Below are positions 6,826 through 12,942 of a stretch of 16,357 bases of DNA, in pieces (the stretch's first letter is position 1; every line of letters starts with the position of its first letter). Position numbers and translations under genes: made by a program. The notes beneath the pieces were generated by a model. It saw nothing but the letters and a program-made list of their open reading frames with translations, did no database searches and had not been told where the DNA came from. Origin of the DNA: JAVBRU01 sp031547595 (GTDB lineage Bacteria; Bacillota; Clostridia; Christensenellales; Aristaeellaceae); contig JAVBRU010000062.1 in assembly GCA_031547595.1 (NCBI GenBank), positions 1-16,357 of the forward strand. Reading direction: 5' to 3'.

Positions 6826-6988
6826 TAGGGCGTGTTTCAAAACTCTAAACATGCATCTTCGGGGTCTAAAGCGCCATTTCTGCGTTGTCAAACCTTGAAA
6901 TAGCGGTGCTATTCCGGCGGTTTTCCGCCTTGAACTGATGCTTTATCCCCGCGAAGCTGCACGTCCCGGACCTTTGAAACACGCCCTA
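6826..6988. mobile_element. MITE-like palindromic element with TA target duplication
   Basis: The left end GGGCGTGTTTCAAA (6828-6841) is exactly repeated in inverse orientation at 6973-6986, and both ends are flanked outward by TA (6826-6827, 6987-6988). That is the form of Tc1/mariner/IS630-family insertions, which duplicate a TA. The 159-bp body has no room for a transposase and is an imperfect palindrome throughout: arms share ATGCA-CTTCG, GGG-TAAAGC, AAACC and AATAGC blocks, and the exact middle is AATAGC-GGT-GCTATT (6899-6913). A second small stem GGCGG-TTTT-CCGCC is at 6916-6929. It sits between the convergent SIMPL and histidine kinase genes and may act as a structured 3' end for both. 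A family name cannot be assigned without other copies. Confidence 0.75.
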
Positions 6989-7010
6989 ACACAAATAAGT
7001 ATGTCGACTT

Positions 7011-8435
7011 TCACGCTTTTCTCAAAATCAACGTGAATACAGCCCCACCTTCTTTCTGGTTGGCGGCCATCAAGTTACCCTCCATTTTAAGTGCTGCAAC
7101 ATGCGCGATGCTCAGGCCGATGCCAAAGTTCCCGCCCTTGCCTTTGTAGCCACGTTCAAACAGATGGGGCAAATCCTTCTCGAATATACTATCTCCGTCG
7201 TCCGCAACAGAGACAATAACCTGATTTTCCACAGCCGCGACCGAAACGGTGACGGCTTTTTTTGCGTAACGAATCGCGTTTGTCAACAAATTATGAAGCA
7301 CCTTAAACAGCAGCTCTTCTTCGCAATAAGCCGTTATGTCGCGGTCGAACGGACGCATAAAGAGGGAAACACCTTTTTGGAGCGCCAAGCCGCTGAAACG
7401 ATCCAGACAGTCCTCCAGCGAATCGGCCAGCCAAACCGGGCTGAGATCTGCTTGCTGCTCGTCAGTTTCCATTCGGGAAAGGGTCAGCAGGCTGTCAACA
7501 AGCCCTGTGAGCCGAACGCCTTCTTCCAAAATTGTATGCGCCGCCTCCTTGGGCGAAGGGAAAACGCCCTGTTCGATGCCCTGTGCGTAGCCACTGATGG
7601 ACATAAGGGGATTTCGCAGTTCATGGGAAACGTTCTGAAAAAAGTTTTTTTGCGCCGCGTCGGCGTGCATGAGCCGATCGGACATTTGGTTCATGGCAAG
7701 TCGCAAGTCCTCCAGCTCCGCAAGTGAGAAATCCGGCTCAATTACCGTGAAGCTACCGCTGCCAATGCGCTCGGCCTCCCGGCAAAGCCGGTGCAGGGGG
7801 CGAGTGACCCCGCGCGCGGTTATAAAAAGCACGATAATGGTCACAAGGACAAAGAGAGAGGATATGGCGAGGACAAGAATGCTGGCGTTTTTAACCCAAC
7901 CGCCAATTTGGGAAGTGGAACAGTAGGCGATGAGATACTGTATTTGGACAGATCGGGTGGGCACTTCAAAAATGTTGACCAGATAGGTTTCCCCATTGCT
8001 TGCCTGAAATTCAACCGTTCCACTCCCCGCTGCCGGACTTTCGCTTTGGATGAACGCGGCAAATTCCCCTGCGAGAGCGGTGACAGCCGCCCGCTCCGCC
8101 TCATCCCGTGGATAGATGACGTGCATACGGGATTCTAGAATCATGAGCCTTGCGTCACCGCCCATACGTGCCACCAATGGGCCGACCTTGCCAAGGAAGC
8201 TGCGCACTTCATCGGAACTGCCGGTACCGGACAAGCCGGTTTCATCGCTCGTTAAAAAATCACTTTTCATCAAAGGCAGTATATTCTGCTGGAGTGTCGC
8301 GAGATCTTTTCTCGCCTCATGGTAGGCGTACTGCTTTGCCGTCCCACTAAATATCAGGCAGGAGAGCGGCGGCAATAATATCAGGGCAATCATGGTGGGG
8401 ATCAGGAGCCTGCCAAAGAGCTTCTGTTTTTTCAT
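7011..8435 (-). CDS. OmpR-partner sensor histidine kinase
   Basis: 474-aa membrane kinase. Seen in order: first membrane helix (about 11-29), an extracellular segment of roughly 155 residues, second helix (about 185-207), HAMP linker (about 208-260), the H box FQNVSHELRNP with phospho-accepting His271, N box LLTNAIRY (Asn386), G1 box around ADDGDS (411-416; a variant of DxGxG), F box LPHLFERGY (422-430) and G2 box FGIGLSI (437-443). It should autophosphorylate and pass phosphate to the response regulator just upstream. The ATG at 8433-8435 overlaps the regulator's TGA (ATGA), with AAGGTG 7 bases before it, so the pair is coupled. The sensor domain has no motif I recognise, so the signal is unknown. 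Confidence 0.94.
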   Translation of the reverse strand: MKKQKLFGRLLIPTMIALILLPPLSCLIFSGTAKQYAYHEARKDLATLQQNILPLMKSDFLTSDETGLSGTGSSDEVRSFLGKVGPLVARMGGDARLMILESRMHVIYPRDEAERAAVTALAGEFAAFIQSESPAAGSGTVEFQASNGETYLVNIFEVPTRSVQIQYLIAYCSTSQIGGWVKNASILVLAISSLFVLVTIIVLFITARGVTRPLHRLCREAERIGSGSFTVIEPDFSLAELEDLRLAMNQMSDRLMHADAAQKNFFQNVSHELRNPLMSISGYAQGIEQGVFPSPKEAAHTILEEGVRLTGLVDSLLTLSRMETDEQQADLSPVWLADSLEDCLDRFSGLALQKGVSLFMRPFDRDITAYCEEELLFKVLHNLLTNAIRYAKKAVTVSVAAVENQVIVSVADDGDSIFEKDLPHLFERGYKGKGGNFGIGLSIAHVAALKMEGNLMAANQKEGGAVFTLILRKA

Positions 8436-9136
8436 CGCGGGTCACCTTCTATAGAGATTCGGAAGCCATAGCCCCAGACAGTCTCGACACGCACCGGACT
8501 TTTCAGATCCCTGAGCTTGCGCCTAAGGCGCTTCACAAGGTCGTCTGTGGCCCGCGTATCTGCCTGAAAGTCCATTTGCCACAATACTTTTAAGAGTTCG
8601 TCCCGGCTCACCGCGCGTTCCTGGTACCGTATAAGATAGGCGAGAAAATCAAACTCCGCGGGTGTCAGCAAAAGCGGTACTTCACCAAGACGCGCATCGC
8701 GGCGTTCAGGAAAAATTTGGAGAGCACCAAACCGCAATGCGGGGATGGGTTCATTTGTCTTATCGGGTCTCCCAGAACGCCGCAAAAGAGAGCGAACCCT
8801 TGCCACAAGTTCCAGTGGCAGAAAGGGTTTTATCAAATAATCGTCGCAGCCCAAGGTCAGCCCCGTCACGCGGTCATAGGGGCTGTCCTTTGCGGAAACA
8901 ATGATAATAAGCAATTCTTCGTTTGCTTTGCGGAGCATGGAACAGATGGAAAGGCCGTCCGTGCCGGGCATCATGATATCCAAAATAACCAAGTCGGGCA
9001 GGCGGATGCCACACGCCTCGTGCAAAGCGTCCCCGTTCTCAAAAGTTTTTACTTCAAAACCTTCTTGGGTGAGAAACGCGGCAATCAGATCGCGAATATT
9101 CTTCTCATCGTCTGCCAGATAAATGGTTTGTGGCAT
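8432..9136 (-). CDS. OmpR/PhoB-family response regulator
   Basis: 234-aa DNA-binding response regulator. The receiver domain (1-115) has the acidic pair Asp9/Asp10, phospho-acceptor Asp53 in LVILDIMMPG, Ser81 and Lys103 in IKPF. The winged-helix effector (about 130-228) shows LTPAEFDFLAYL and the end VETVWGYGFRI. The ATG at 9134-9136 has GGAGG 7 bases upstream. First gene of a two-gene operon with the kinase. Its own promoter and a direct repeat fitting an OmpR-family binding site lie at 9215-9265, so positive autoregulation and control of the divergent secreted protein are both plausible. Confidence 0.95.
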   Translation of the reverse strand: MPQTIYLADDEKNIRDLIAAFLTQEGFEVKTFENGDALHEACGIRLPDLVILDIMMPGTDGLSICSMLRKANEELLIIIVSAKDSPYDRVTGLTLGCDDYLIKPFLPLELVARVRSLLRRSGRPDKTNEPIPALRFGALQIFPERRDARLGEVPLLLTPAEFDFLAYLIRYQERAVSRDELLKVLWQMDFQADTRATDDLVKRLRRKLRDLKSPVRVETVWGYGFRISIEGDPR

Positions 9137-9214
9137 CGGAACACCTCCACTACGTTTGCTTTTGAATTGTGAACAGGAAACAGTTTGCTATCGAGGGAAA
9201 CCATGTTCTTGTTC

Positions 9215-9243
9215 ATCATATCATCCGCCTTGCTTTTCGTAAA
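9215..9243 (-). promoter_or_regulatory. Promoter of the two-component operon
   Basis: Minus strand: -35 TTTACG (9238-9243), 17 bases, -10 TATGAT (9215-9220). The -10 is 5/6 and the -35 4/6, the type of weak -35 expected at an activator-dependent promoter. The direct repeat at 9247-9265 ends 3 bases upstream of the -35. The leader to the ATG at 9136 would be about 70 bases. Confidence 0.6.
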
Positions 9244-9246
9244 TAC

Positions 9247-9265
9247 TTGCCACAGAATTGCCACA
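9247..9265. promoter_or_regulatory. Candidate OmpR-family operator: TTGCCACA direct repeat, 11-bp period
   Basis: TTGCCACA occurs at 9247-9254 and again at 9258-9265: identical 8-mers with an 11-bp period, one helical turn. OmpR/PhoB-family regulators bind such tandem sites as head-to-tail dimers. Its position just upstream of the -35 of the two-component promoter, and also upstream of the divergent secreted-protein gene, makes it the best candidate site for the regulator encoded next to it. No clear third copy is visible on either side. Confidence 0.6.
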
Positions 9266-9357
9266 TCTGCGCCGTATATATGTCCCCCCTGACTGTTGTA
9301 GTATGTTGACGAAGGGCTGAGTAAGACAACCCAAAGTAATTTCAAGGAGGAACCGCT

Positions 9358-11331
9358 ATGAAATTATCAAGAAGAATCATGGGTGTTTTTTTGACGGTGC
9401 TCATGACGCTGCTCCTGCTTCCGTCTGCCATGGAGGCGCGTGCGGCAAATATGTTTGTAAACAGCGACTTCATCGAAACGGAACAGCCGGTACTCAGCGA
9501 GGAAACCACAAAGCTGATTTCTCTCTACCAAAAAACGCCGACAGAAGAAAATTATTTGAACCTCCGGGACATGGTCACTCAGAACTATGACGCTGTACTC
9601 GAGCGAAAGGAAGCAAAGCTTGCCGAGCTAAAAACTGAAACGGCTGGAAAGCCGGGCGGTGAAGCAATCGTCGCCGAGATGGAGGGAATTGTCCAGGAGA
9701 TGTACGTGACCTACTGGAGCCGCATCAACAGCAGTATGCTCCGCTTTACCGATACACGGCTTCTGAAATGGAAGATTTCCAATGCGTCGCAGTATGCGTA
9801 CATCCCCGTCATGGGTGCGGGCGAGAGCATTTATGTGGGGCGCACACCTGTCACGAATGAAGAATATGCAAAGTTTATCAAGGCAGCGGGTGTTCAGACT
9901 CCATCCAACTGGACAAATGGAACATACCCGGAAGGGGAGGACCGCTATCCTGTGAATTTTGTCTCTTTTGAGGACGCTAAAGCCTATTGCGTTTGGCTCA
10001 CAGAGCAGGACAGCATGAATGCCTATCGCCTGCCCACCGAAAGCGAATGGGAGCTGGCGGCGGGACATATGCCAAAAGATGCTGAGTTCAACTGCGGTGT
10101 CAAGGACGGCAGAACGCCAGTGGAGCAGTATGAGGGCATTACAAGGGGCGCTCATGGCGCTATCGATTTCTGGGGCAATGTTTGGGAATGGACCTCTACC
10201 GCAAGGTACGGTTCCAATGGCAGTGCCACGCTCGGTGTTAAGGGCGGCGCTTGGTTCTCTGACAGAACAGCGTGCCGTACCGAACACCGTAAGGAAAACA
10301 GAGATGCCGCGGTCGGTTATGAGGACGTGGGTTTCCGAGTGATTCAAGTGCGAAACGGAGAAGAACCGGAACAAAAGGTAGAACTTGCAACCCTTGGCGC
10401 TCCGGTTGTGTCGGCAATATCCACTTCGCCTGACAGCATTGCGCTTTCATGGCAGCCCGTCGATGGGGCTATAGAATACCAGCTCTTTGAATATTTTGAT
10501 AAGACGGGTCTGATCCAGATGCTTGGAACAGTAGAAGGAACATCCGTCACGATGCGTGATTTGGAGCCGGGCAGCACGCACAGATATATCGTCCAGCCGA
10601 TTTCTTATACGGAGATCGCTGATAACGTATCCCCCGAAAACAGCGTGAAGGCAACCTGCGGGGGTGGAGGCGACAGCAGCTTCACCGATTCTTCCATGGA
10701 GGTAATCCGTGTAAATGGGTTAAACTGCTGGCTGTATACCCCGAATGATGTTTCTGCAAATATGCCGCTGATCGTTTATCTTCATGGCATCAGCGGTAAA
10801 GGCGATGATCCGAATACGCTGCTGACTTCGGAAGGATTTGTTCAGTGGCTGGCGGACGGAACGCTGGGTGAAGTTTCGGCTTATGTCCTGATCCCGCAGG
10901 TTCCGTCAAGCCAAAAGGATTGGCTGGCGATGCAAGAAACCGTCGCGTCTGCCATTGGGGAAGCAGTGTCGGTCTATCAGATCGACAGCAGCAACATCAG
11001 CCTGACCGGTTTTAGTATGGGCGGCACTGGCGTGTGGGGTATCGCTGTCTCTTACCCAGAACTGTTCCGATGCATTGCGCCCTGCAGCGGAGGTGTGCGT
11101 ACCAATCAAACGACACTTTCCGCACTCCGCAATATGAAAATCTGGACGTTCATTGGCACGGAGGATACAACGGTAAAGCCACAGCCCACCATCAATTTCA
11201 TGGCACAACTGACTCGTGTCAACGCCCAAGTGGTCATGACGAAATTTGATGGTGCGATGCACACGGATGTTCCTGCTCTTGCATATTTAAGCAAAGAAAT
11301 TGACTTGATTCACTGGCTTATCGGAAAATAA
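9358..11331 (+). CDS. Secreted FGE-fold / fibronectin III / esterase-like fusion protein
   Basis: 657-aa exported protein. Order: signal peptide (1 to about 30, cut near EARA); a helical charged region (about 45-130); an FGE/SUMF1 domain (about 145-332) with TPVTNEEYAKF, RLPTESEWELAA, FWGNVWEWTS and VGFRVIQ; a fibronectin III domain (about 346-434); a Gly-rich linker (435-446); and an alpha/beta hydrolase (about 447-657) with YLHGISGKGD, nucleophile GFSMGG (Ser553), GTEDTT (Asp603) and MHTDVPA (His635). In formylglycine-generating enzymes two active-site cysteines are expected near SDRTACRTEHR; only one, Cys306, is seen, so the FGE part may be structural or binding rather than catalytic. The hydrolase triad looks complete and resembles PHB-depolymerase/feruloyl-esterase-like enzymes; the substrate is unknown. 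AAGGAGG lies 7 bases before the ATG. Divergent from the two-component operon. Confidence 0.88.
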   Translation: MKLSRRIMGVFLTVLMTLLLLPSAMEARAANMFVNSDFIETEQPVLSEETTKLISLYQKTPTEENYLNLRDMVTQNYDAVLERKEAKLAELKTETAGKPGGEAIVAEMEGIVQEMYVTYWSRINSSMLRFTDTRLLKWKISNASQYAYIPVMGAGESIYVGRTPVTNEEYAKFIKAAGVQTPSNWTNGTYPEGEDRYPVNFVSFEDAKAYCVWLTEQDSMNAYRLPTESEWELAAGHMPKDAEFNCGVKDGRTPVEQYEGITRGAHGAIDFWGNVWEWTSTARYGSNGSATLGVKGGAWFSDRTACRTEHRKENRDAAVGYEDVGFRVIQVRNGEEPEQKVELATLGAPVVSAISTSPDSIALSWQPVDGAIEYQLFEYFDKTGLIQMLGTVEGTSVTMRDLEPGSTHRYIVQPISYTEIADNVSPENSVKATCGGGGDSSFTDSSMEVIRVNGLNCWLYTPNDVSANMPLIVYLHGISGKGDDPNTLLTSEGFVQWLADGTLGEVSAYVLIPQVPSSQKDWLAMQETVASAIGEAVSVYQIDSSNISLTGFSMGGTGVWGIAVSYPELFRCIAPCSGGVRTNQTTLSALRNMKIWTFIGTEDTTVKPQPTINFMAQLTRVNAQVVMTKFDGAMHTDVPALAYLSKEIDLIHWLIGK

Positions 11332-11371
11332 TCTCGGTCAACTGATTGTCGGCTTGCGCTCCTGACAAGTG

Positions 11372-12136
11372 CTACATCATAGCGTTTGCTTTTTCCGTAT
11401 CAATTGCGGTGCACTCCACCCACGCCGGACGAAACCCACTGCTGATGGCATTGCGTGCCGAGGCGACATTGCTCCATGCGCAGCAATAGAAGGGCACTTT
11501 GCCGCGCTTTAGCACCTCCAGCGCCAAGCGCGAGGTCAGCGCCGCCGCGATGCCCTGGTGGCGGTAAGCGGGCAGCACGTCAATGCCGATCTGCCACATG
11601 GTATCACAGTCCATGGAACACCCAGCCAGGCCGATCAGTGTGCCGTTGTCATAGGCGCCAACGCCCAGGATGTCCAGGTGCTTGCGCTTTTCGCACAGCG
11701 CGTTGCCCCACTGCGGCACATAGAGAGGCGCAAAATCCGCGGGGTGCAGCACGCGGGTTTCATAGGCGCAGGGCTGCGCCGCCAGCACCCGCAGATCGGG
11801 CAAAAAGTATTCGGCCTGGAAACACACCGTCTTGCCATAGGGGGCAAACTCCTGGGTCAGCTGGTGAAGCTTAGGCGTTTCAAAGCAGGCATGCGGCGTG
11901 CCTTGGTTGATATAGCCGCCGATAAATTCCGCAATGCGCGCGTCCACCGATGCCACGATGTTGTGGCCATAGGAGATCAGATCGCAAAAGAAGGGCAGAT
12001 TCAGATAACGCCGCGCATCGGGGTGCGGCTTGGAGACGACCACCTTGTTCTGAGGGGATAGAAAGTCCTCCGGCTGGCAACCCGCATCGATGGCGGATTG
12101 CTGCATGGCAATGCGCAGAATGTCTTGGTTGGTCAT
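11372..12136 (-). CDS. GNAT-family N-acetyltransferase, two-part, second gene of an HTH operon
   Basis: 254-aa protein. The C-terminal half (about 130-250) is a GNAT fold with the acetyl-CoA loop in IDVLPAYRHQGIAAALTSRL and the following strand-helix VPFYCCAWSNVASARNAISS ending in GFRPAW. The N-terminal half (1-125) is a separate region of unrecognised fold, as in some GNAT proteins with an added substrate-binding domain. The ATG at 12134-12136 overlaps the TGA of the small HTH gene (ATGA), with AAGGA 6 bases upstream, so the two are coupled. Substrate unknown. Convergent with the FGE-esterase gene, with only 40 bases between them and no convincing terminator. Confidence 0.85.
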   Translation of the reverse strand: MTNQDILRIAMQQSAIDAGCQPEDFLSPQNKVVVSKPHPDARRYLNLPFFCDLISYGHNIVASVDARIAEFIGGYINQGTPHACFETPKLHQLTQEFAPYGKTVCFQAEYFLPDLRVLAAQPCAYETRVLHPADFAPLYVPQWGNALCEKRKHLDILGVGAYDNGTLIGLAGCSMDCDTMWQIGIDVLPAYRHQGIAAALTSRLALEVLKRGKVPFYCCAWSNVASARNAISSGFRPAWVECTAIDTEKANAMM

Positions 12137-12354
12137 GGGGTATCCTTTCGCTGTTCATCCGGTATGTATTGCACAATATCCGCCAAATCGCACACCAGCA
12201 GACGGCACAGGTCGTCCAGTGTGTTGGTGGATACGGACAGGTTCTTTTGCAGGCGCTGTACCGTGCCTCCGCCGAGACCCCACACCTGGCGGAGGGTGTA
12301 GGTGGTGTAGCCCTTTTTCGCAAGGGTGTTCCAAAGGGGTGTGTAGAGAATCAT
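12133..12354 (-). CDS. Small Cro/C1 (XRE)-type HTH regulator
   Basis: 73-aa protein that is essentially one helix-turn-helix domain. The pattern PLWNTLAKKGYTTYTLRQ, then GGGTVQRLQKN, then VSTNTLDDLCRLLVCDLADI matches the short XRE/HTH_26 proteins of Firmicutes, with a C-terminal tail ending IPDEQRKDTP. AGGAGG (12364-12369) lies 9 bases before the ATG at 12352-12354. It overlaps the GNAT gene by 4 bases. Upstream is a cluster of inverted repeats (12369-12393, 12421-12438) that are candidate operators for it. Autorepression and control of the divergent small ORF are inferred. Confidence 0.85.
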   Translation of the reverse strand: MILYTPLWNTLAKKGYTTYTLRQVWGLGGGTVQRLQKNLSVSTNTLDDLCRLLVCDLADIVQYIPDEQRKDTP

Positions 12355-12368
12355 GTTTGCATTCCTCC

Positions 12369-12393
12369 TGCAAATAGCTATTGCATATTTGCA
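12369..12393. promoter_or_regulatory. Inverted repeat TGCAAATA-N9-TATTTGCA upstream of the HTH gene
   Basis: TGCAAATA (12369-12376) and TATTTGCA (12386-12393) are perfect inverse copies 9 bases apart. The left arm abuts the HTH gene's ribosome site, and the right half covers the -35 of the plus-strand promoter at 12381-12409. This is a plausible dimer site for the HTH protein, though a transcript hairpin close to the ribosome site is the alternative. Confidence 0.5.
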
Positions 12394-12409
12394 TTATGTG
12401 CCCTATAAT
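12381..12409 (+). promoter_or_regulatory. Promoter directed at the small ORF at 12449
   Basis: -10 TATAAT (12404-12409) is perfect; the -35 TTGCAT (12381-12386) at 17 bases matches only the TTG. ATGTG (12396-12400) and CACAT (12413-12417) flank the -10 as an inverted repeat. Transcription would start near 12416, just before the 18-bp palindrome. A matching minus-strand promoter for the HTH gene is not clear; CATAAT (12393-12398) is a weak candidate. Confidence 0.5.
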
Positions 12410-12420
12410 GGACACATGAA

Positions 12421-12438
12421 ATGCCCAATATTGGGCAT
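12421..12438. promoter_or_regulatory. 18-bp perfect palindrome, probable operator
   Basis: ATGCCCAATATTGGGCAT is a perfect 18-bp palindrome between two divergent genes. It lies 11 bases downstream of the TATAAT, over the likely transcription start and leader of the plus-strand ORF, where a bound repressor would block transcription. Outer CACATG (12413-12418) and CATGTG (12436-12441) add a second nested inverted repeat. Confidence 0.6.
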
Positions 12439-12448
12439 GTGAAAGGGA

Positions 12449-12628
12449 ATGCATTATGAGTATGCAAAAAAGATGGTTATTGGTTTGCTGGATAAAATCA
12501 ACGATGCAGTGTTATTGCTGGAAGACTTGAGAGAGGAAACTATTGCACTTTATGAAAAGATGAACAAGCAGCACGTGTTTGTCCTTTCGGATGAAGCTGA
12601 TGAGATGGTCGACATGCACAACTCTTGA
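12449..12628 (+). CDS. Hypothetical 59-aa helical protein
   Basis: An open frame from ATG 12449 to TGA 12626-12628 encodes a small acidic, helix-forming protein with a regular heptad-like core (MVIGLLDKINDAVLLLEDLR) and an acidic tail (SDEADEMVDMHNS). No family is recognised. Coding is supported by composition and the TATAAT promoter 40 bases upstream. The start is uncertain: AAAGGGA is only 1 base before this ATG, whereas it is ideally placed (7 bases) for the ATG at 12456, which is in another frame and stops after 24 codons. An internal ATG at 12473 is another possible start. Either the frame is entered across the A6 run (12466-12471), or a base has been lost there. Divergent from the HTH-GNAT pair. 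Confidence 0.45.
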   Translation: MHYEYAKKMVIGLLDKINDAVLLLEDLREETIALYEKMNKQHVFVLSDEADEMVDMHNS

Positions 12629-12650
12629 CAATAACTTCTTGACTATAAAA

Positions 12651-12684
12651 ACCGCTTGCAGCAAAAGCATCAGCTGCAAGCGGT
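12651..12684 (-). terminator. Strong rho-independent terminator for the deacetylase operon
   Basis: ACCGCTTGCAGC (12651-12662) and GCTGCAAGCGGT (12673-12684) form a perfect 12-bp stem with a 10-base loop. On the minus strand the stem is followed by TTTTT then ATAG, so it terminates transcripts coming from the deacetylase and the 57-aa gene. On the plus strand there is no T tract after the stem. Confidence 0.85.
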
Positions 12685-12712
12685 GAGCTTTGTGAGGACA
12701 AGAGGTCTCTGG

Positions 12713-12886
12713 TTACTCATGGGTGATACGCTCCGTCAGCAGCTGCATCACATCGTTGTGATCCGCCAATTTTCCTTCTGTGATTTGTTCATCCGCTACC
12801 GTCAATTCCATTTGCAGGAAGCATCTGGCTGCGCGGGCTGCGGACGGTTTTGCCGCAAGCATGCCTGGAACACAAGAATCACTCAT
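12713..12886 (-). CDS. Hypothetical 57-aa protein, antitoxin-tail-like
   Basis: A short frame starting at ATG 12884-12886, with AGGAAAG 8 bases upstream, and ending at TAA 12713-12715. The second half, from MELTVADEQITEGKLADHND to VMQLLTERI, resembles the C-terminal helices of RelB/StbD-type antitoxins (pattern: adeqi-x-eGk-l-dh-dev-m-lxeRi), while the first 28 residues look nondescript. No toxin gene is adjacent. It may be a small stand-alone protein or the remnant of an antitoxin. It lies 56 bases after the deacetylase stop and just before a strong terminator in the same direction, which supports its being transcribed. Confidence 0.45.
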   Translation of the reverse strand: MSDSCVPGMLAAKPSAARAARCFLQMELTVADEQITEGKLADHNDVMQLLTERITHE

Positions 12887-12942
12887 GCCCATCACTTTCC
12901 TGGTTTTTCATATCCGTCATACGCGCATACTGAAAGCCCGTC

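Noticed and set aside
9085..9345. 86-codon minus-strand frame upstream of the response regulator
   Set aside because: It crosses the regulator's promoter and operator and runs into the regulator gene out of frame, with no ribosome site.
9266..9357. Plus-strand promoter for the secreted FGE-esterase gene
   Set aside because: TAGTAT (9299-9304) and TATATA (9275-9280) were tried as -10 boxes but neither has an acceptable -35 at 16-18 bases, so no promoter is called.
9502..10353. FGE-fold domain as a variable protein of a diversity-generating retroelement
   Set aside because: The domain is internal rather than C-terminal, and there is no reverse transcriptase or template repeat in the window.
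11332..11371. TTGTC/GACAA hairpin as a terminator between the secreted protein and the GNAT gene
   Set aside because: Only five pairs plus a bulge, and no T tract on either strand.
12626..12650. TTGACA...TATAAA as a plus-strand promoter at 12626-12649
   Set aside because: The spacing is only about 13 bases, and the A-rich part is the T tract of the minus-strand terminator.
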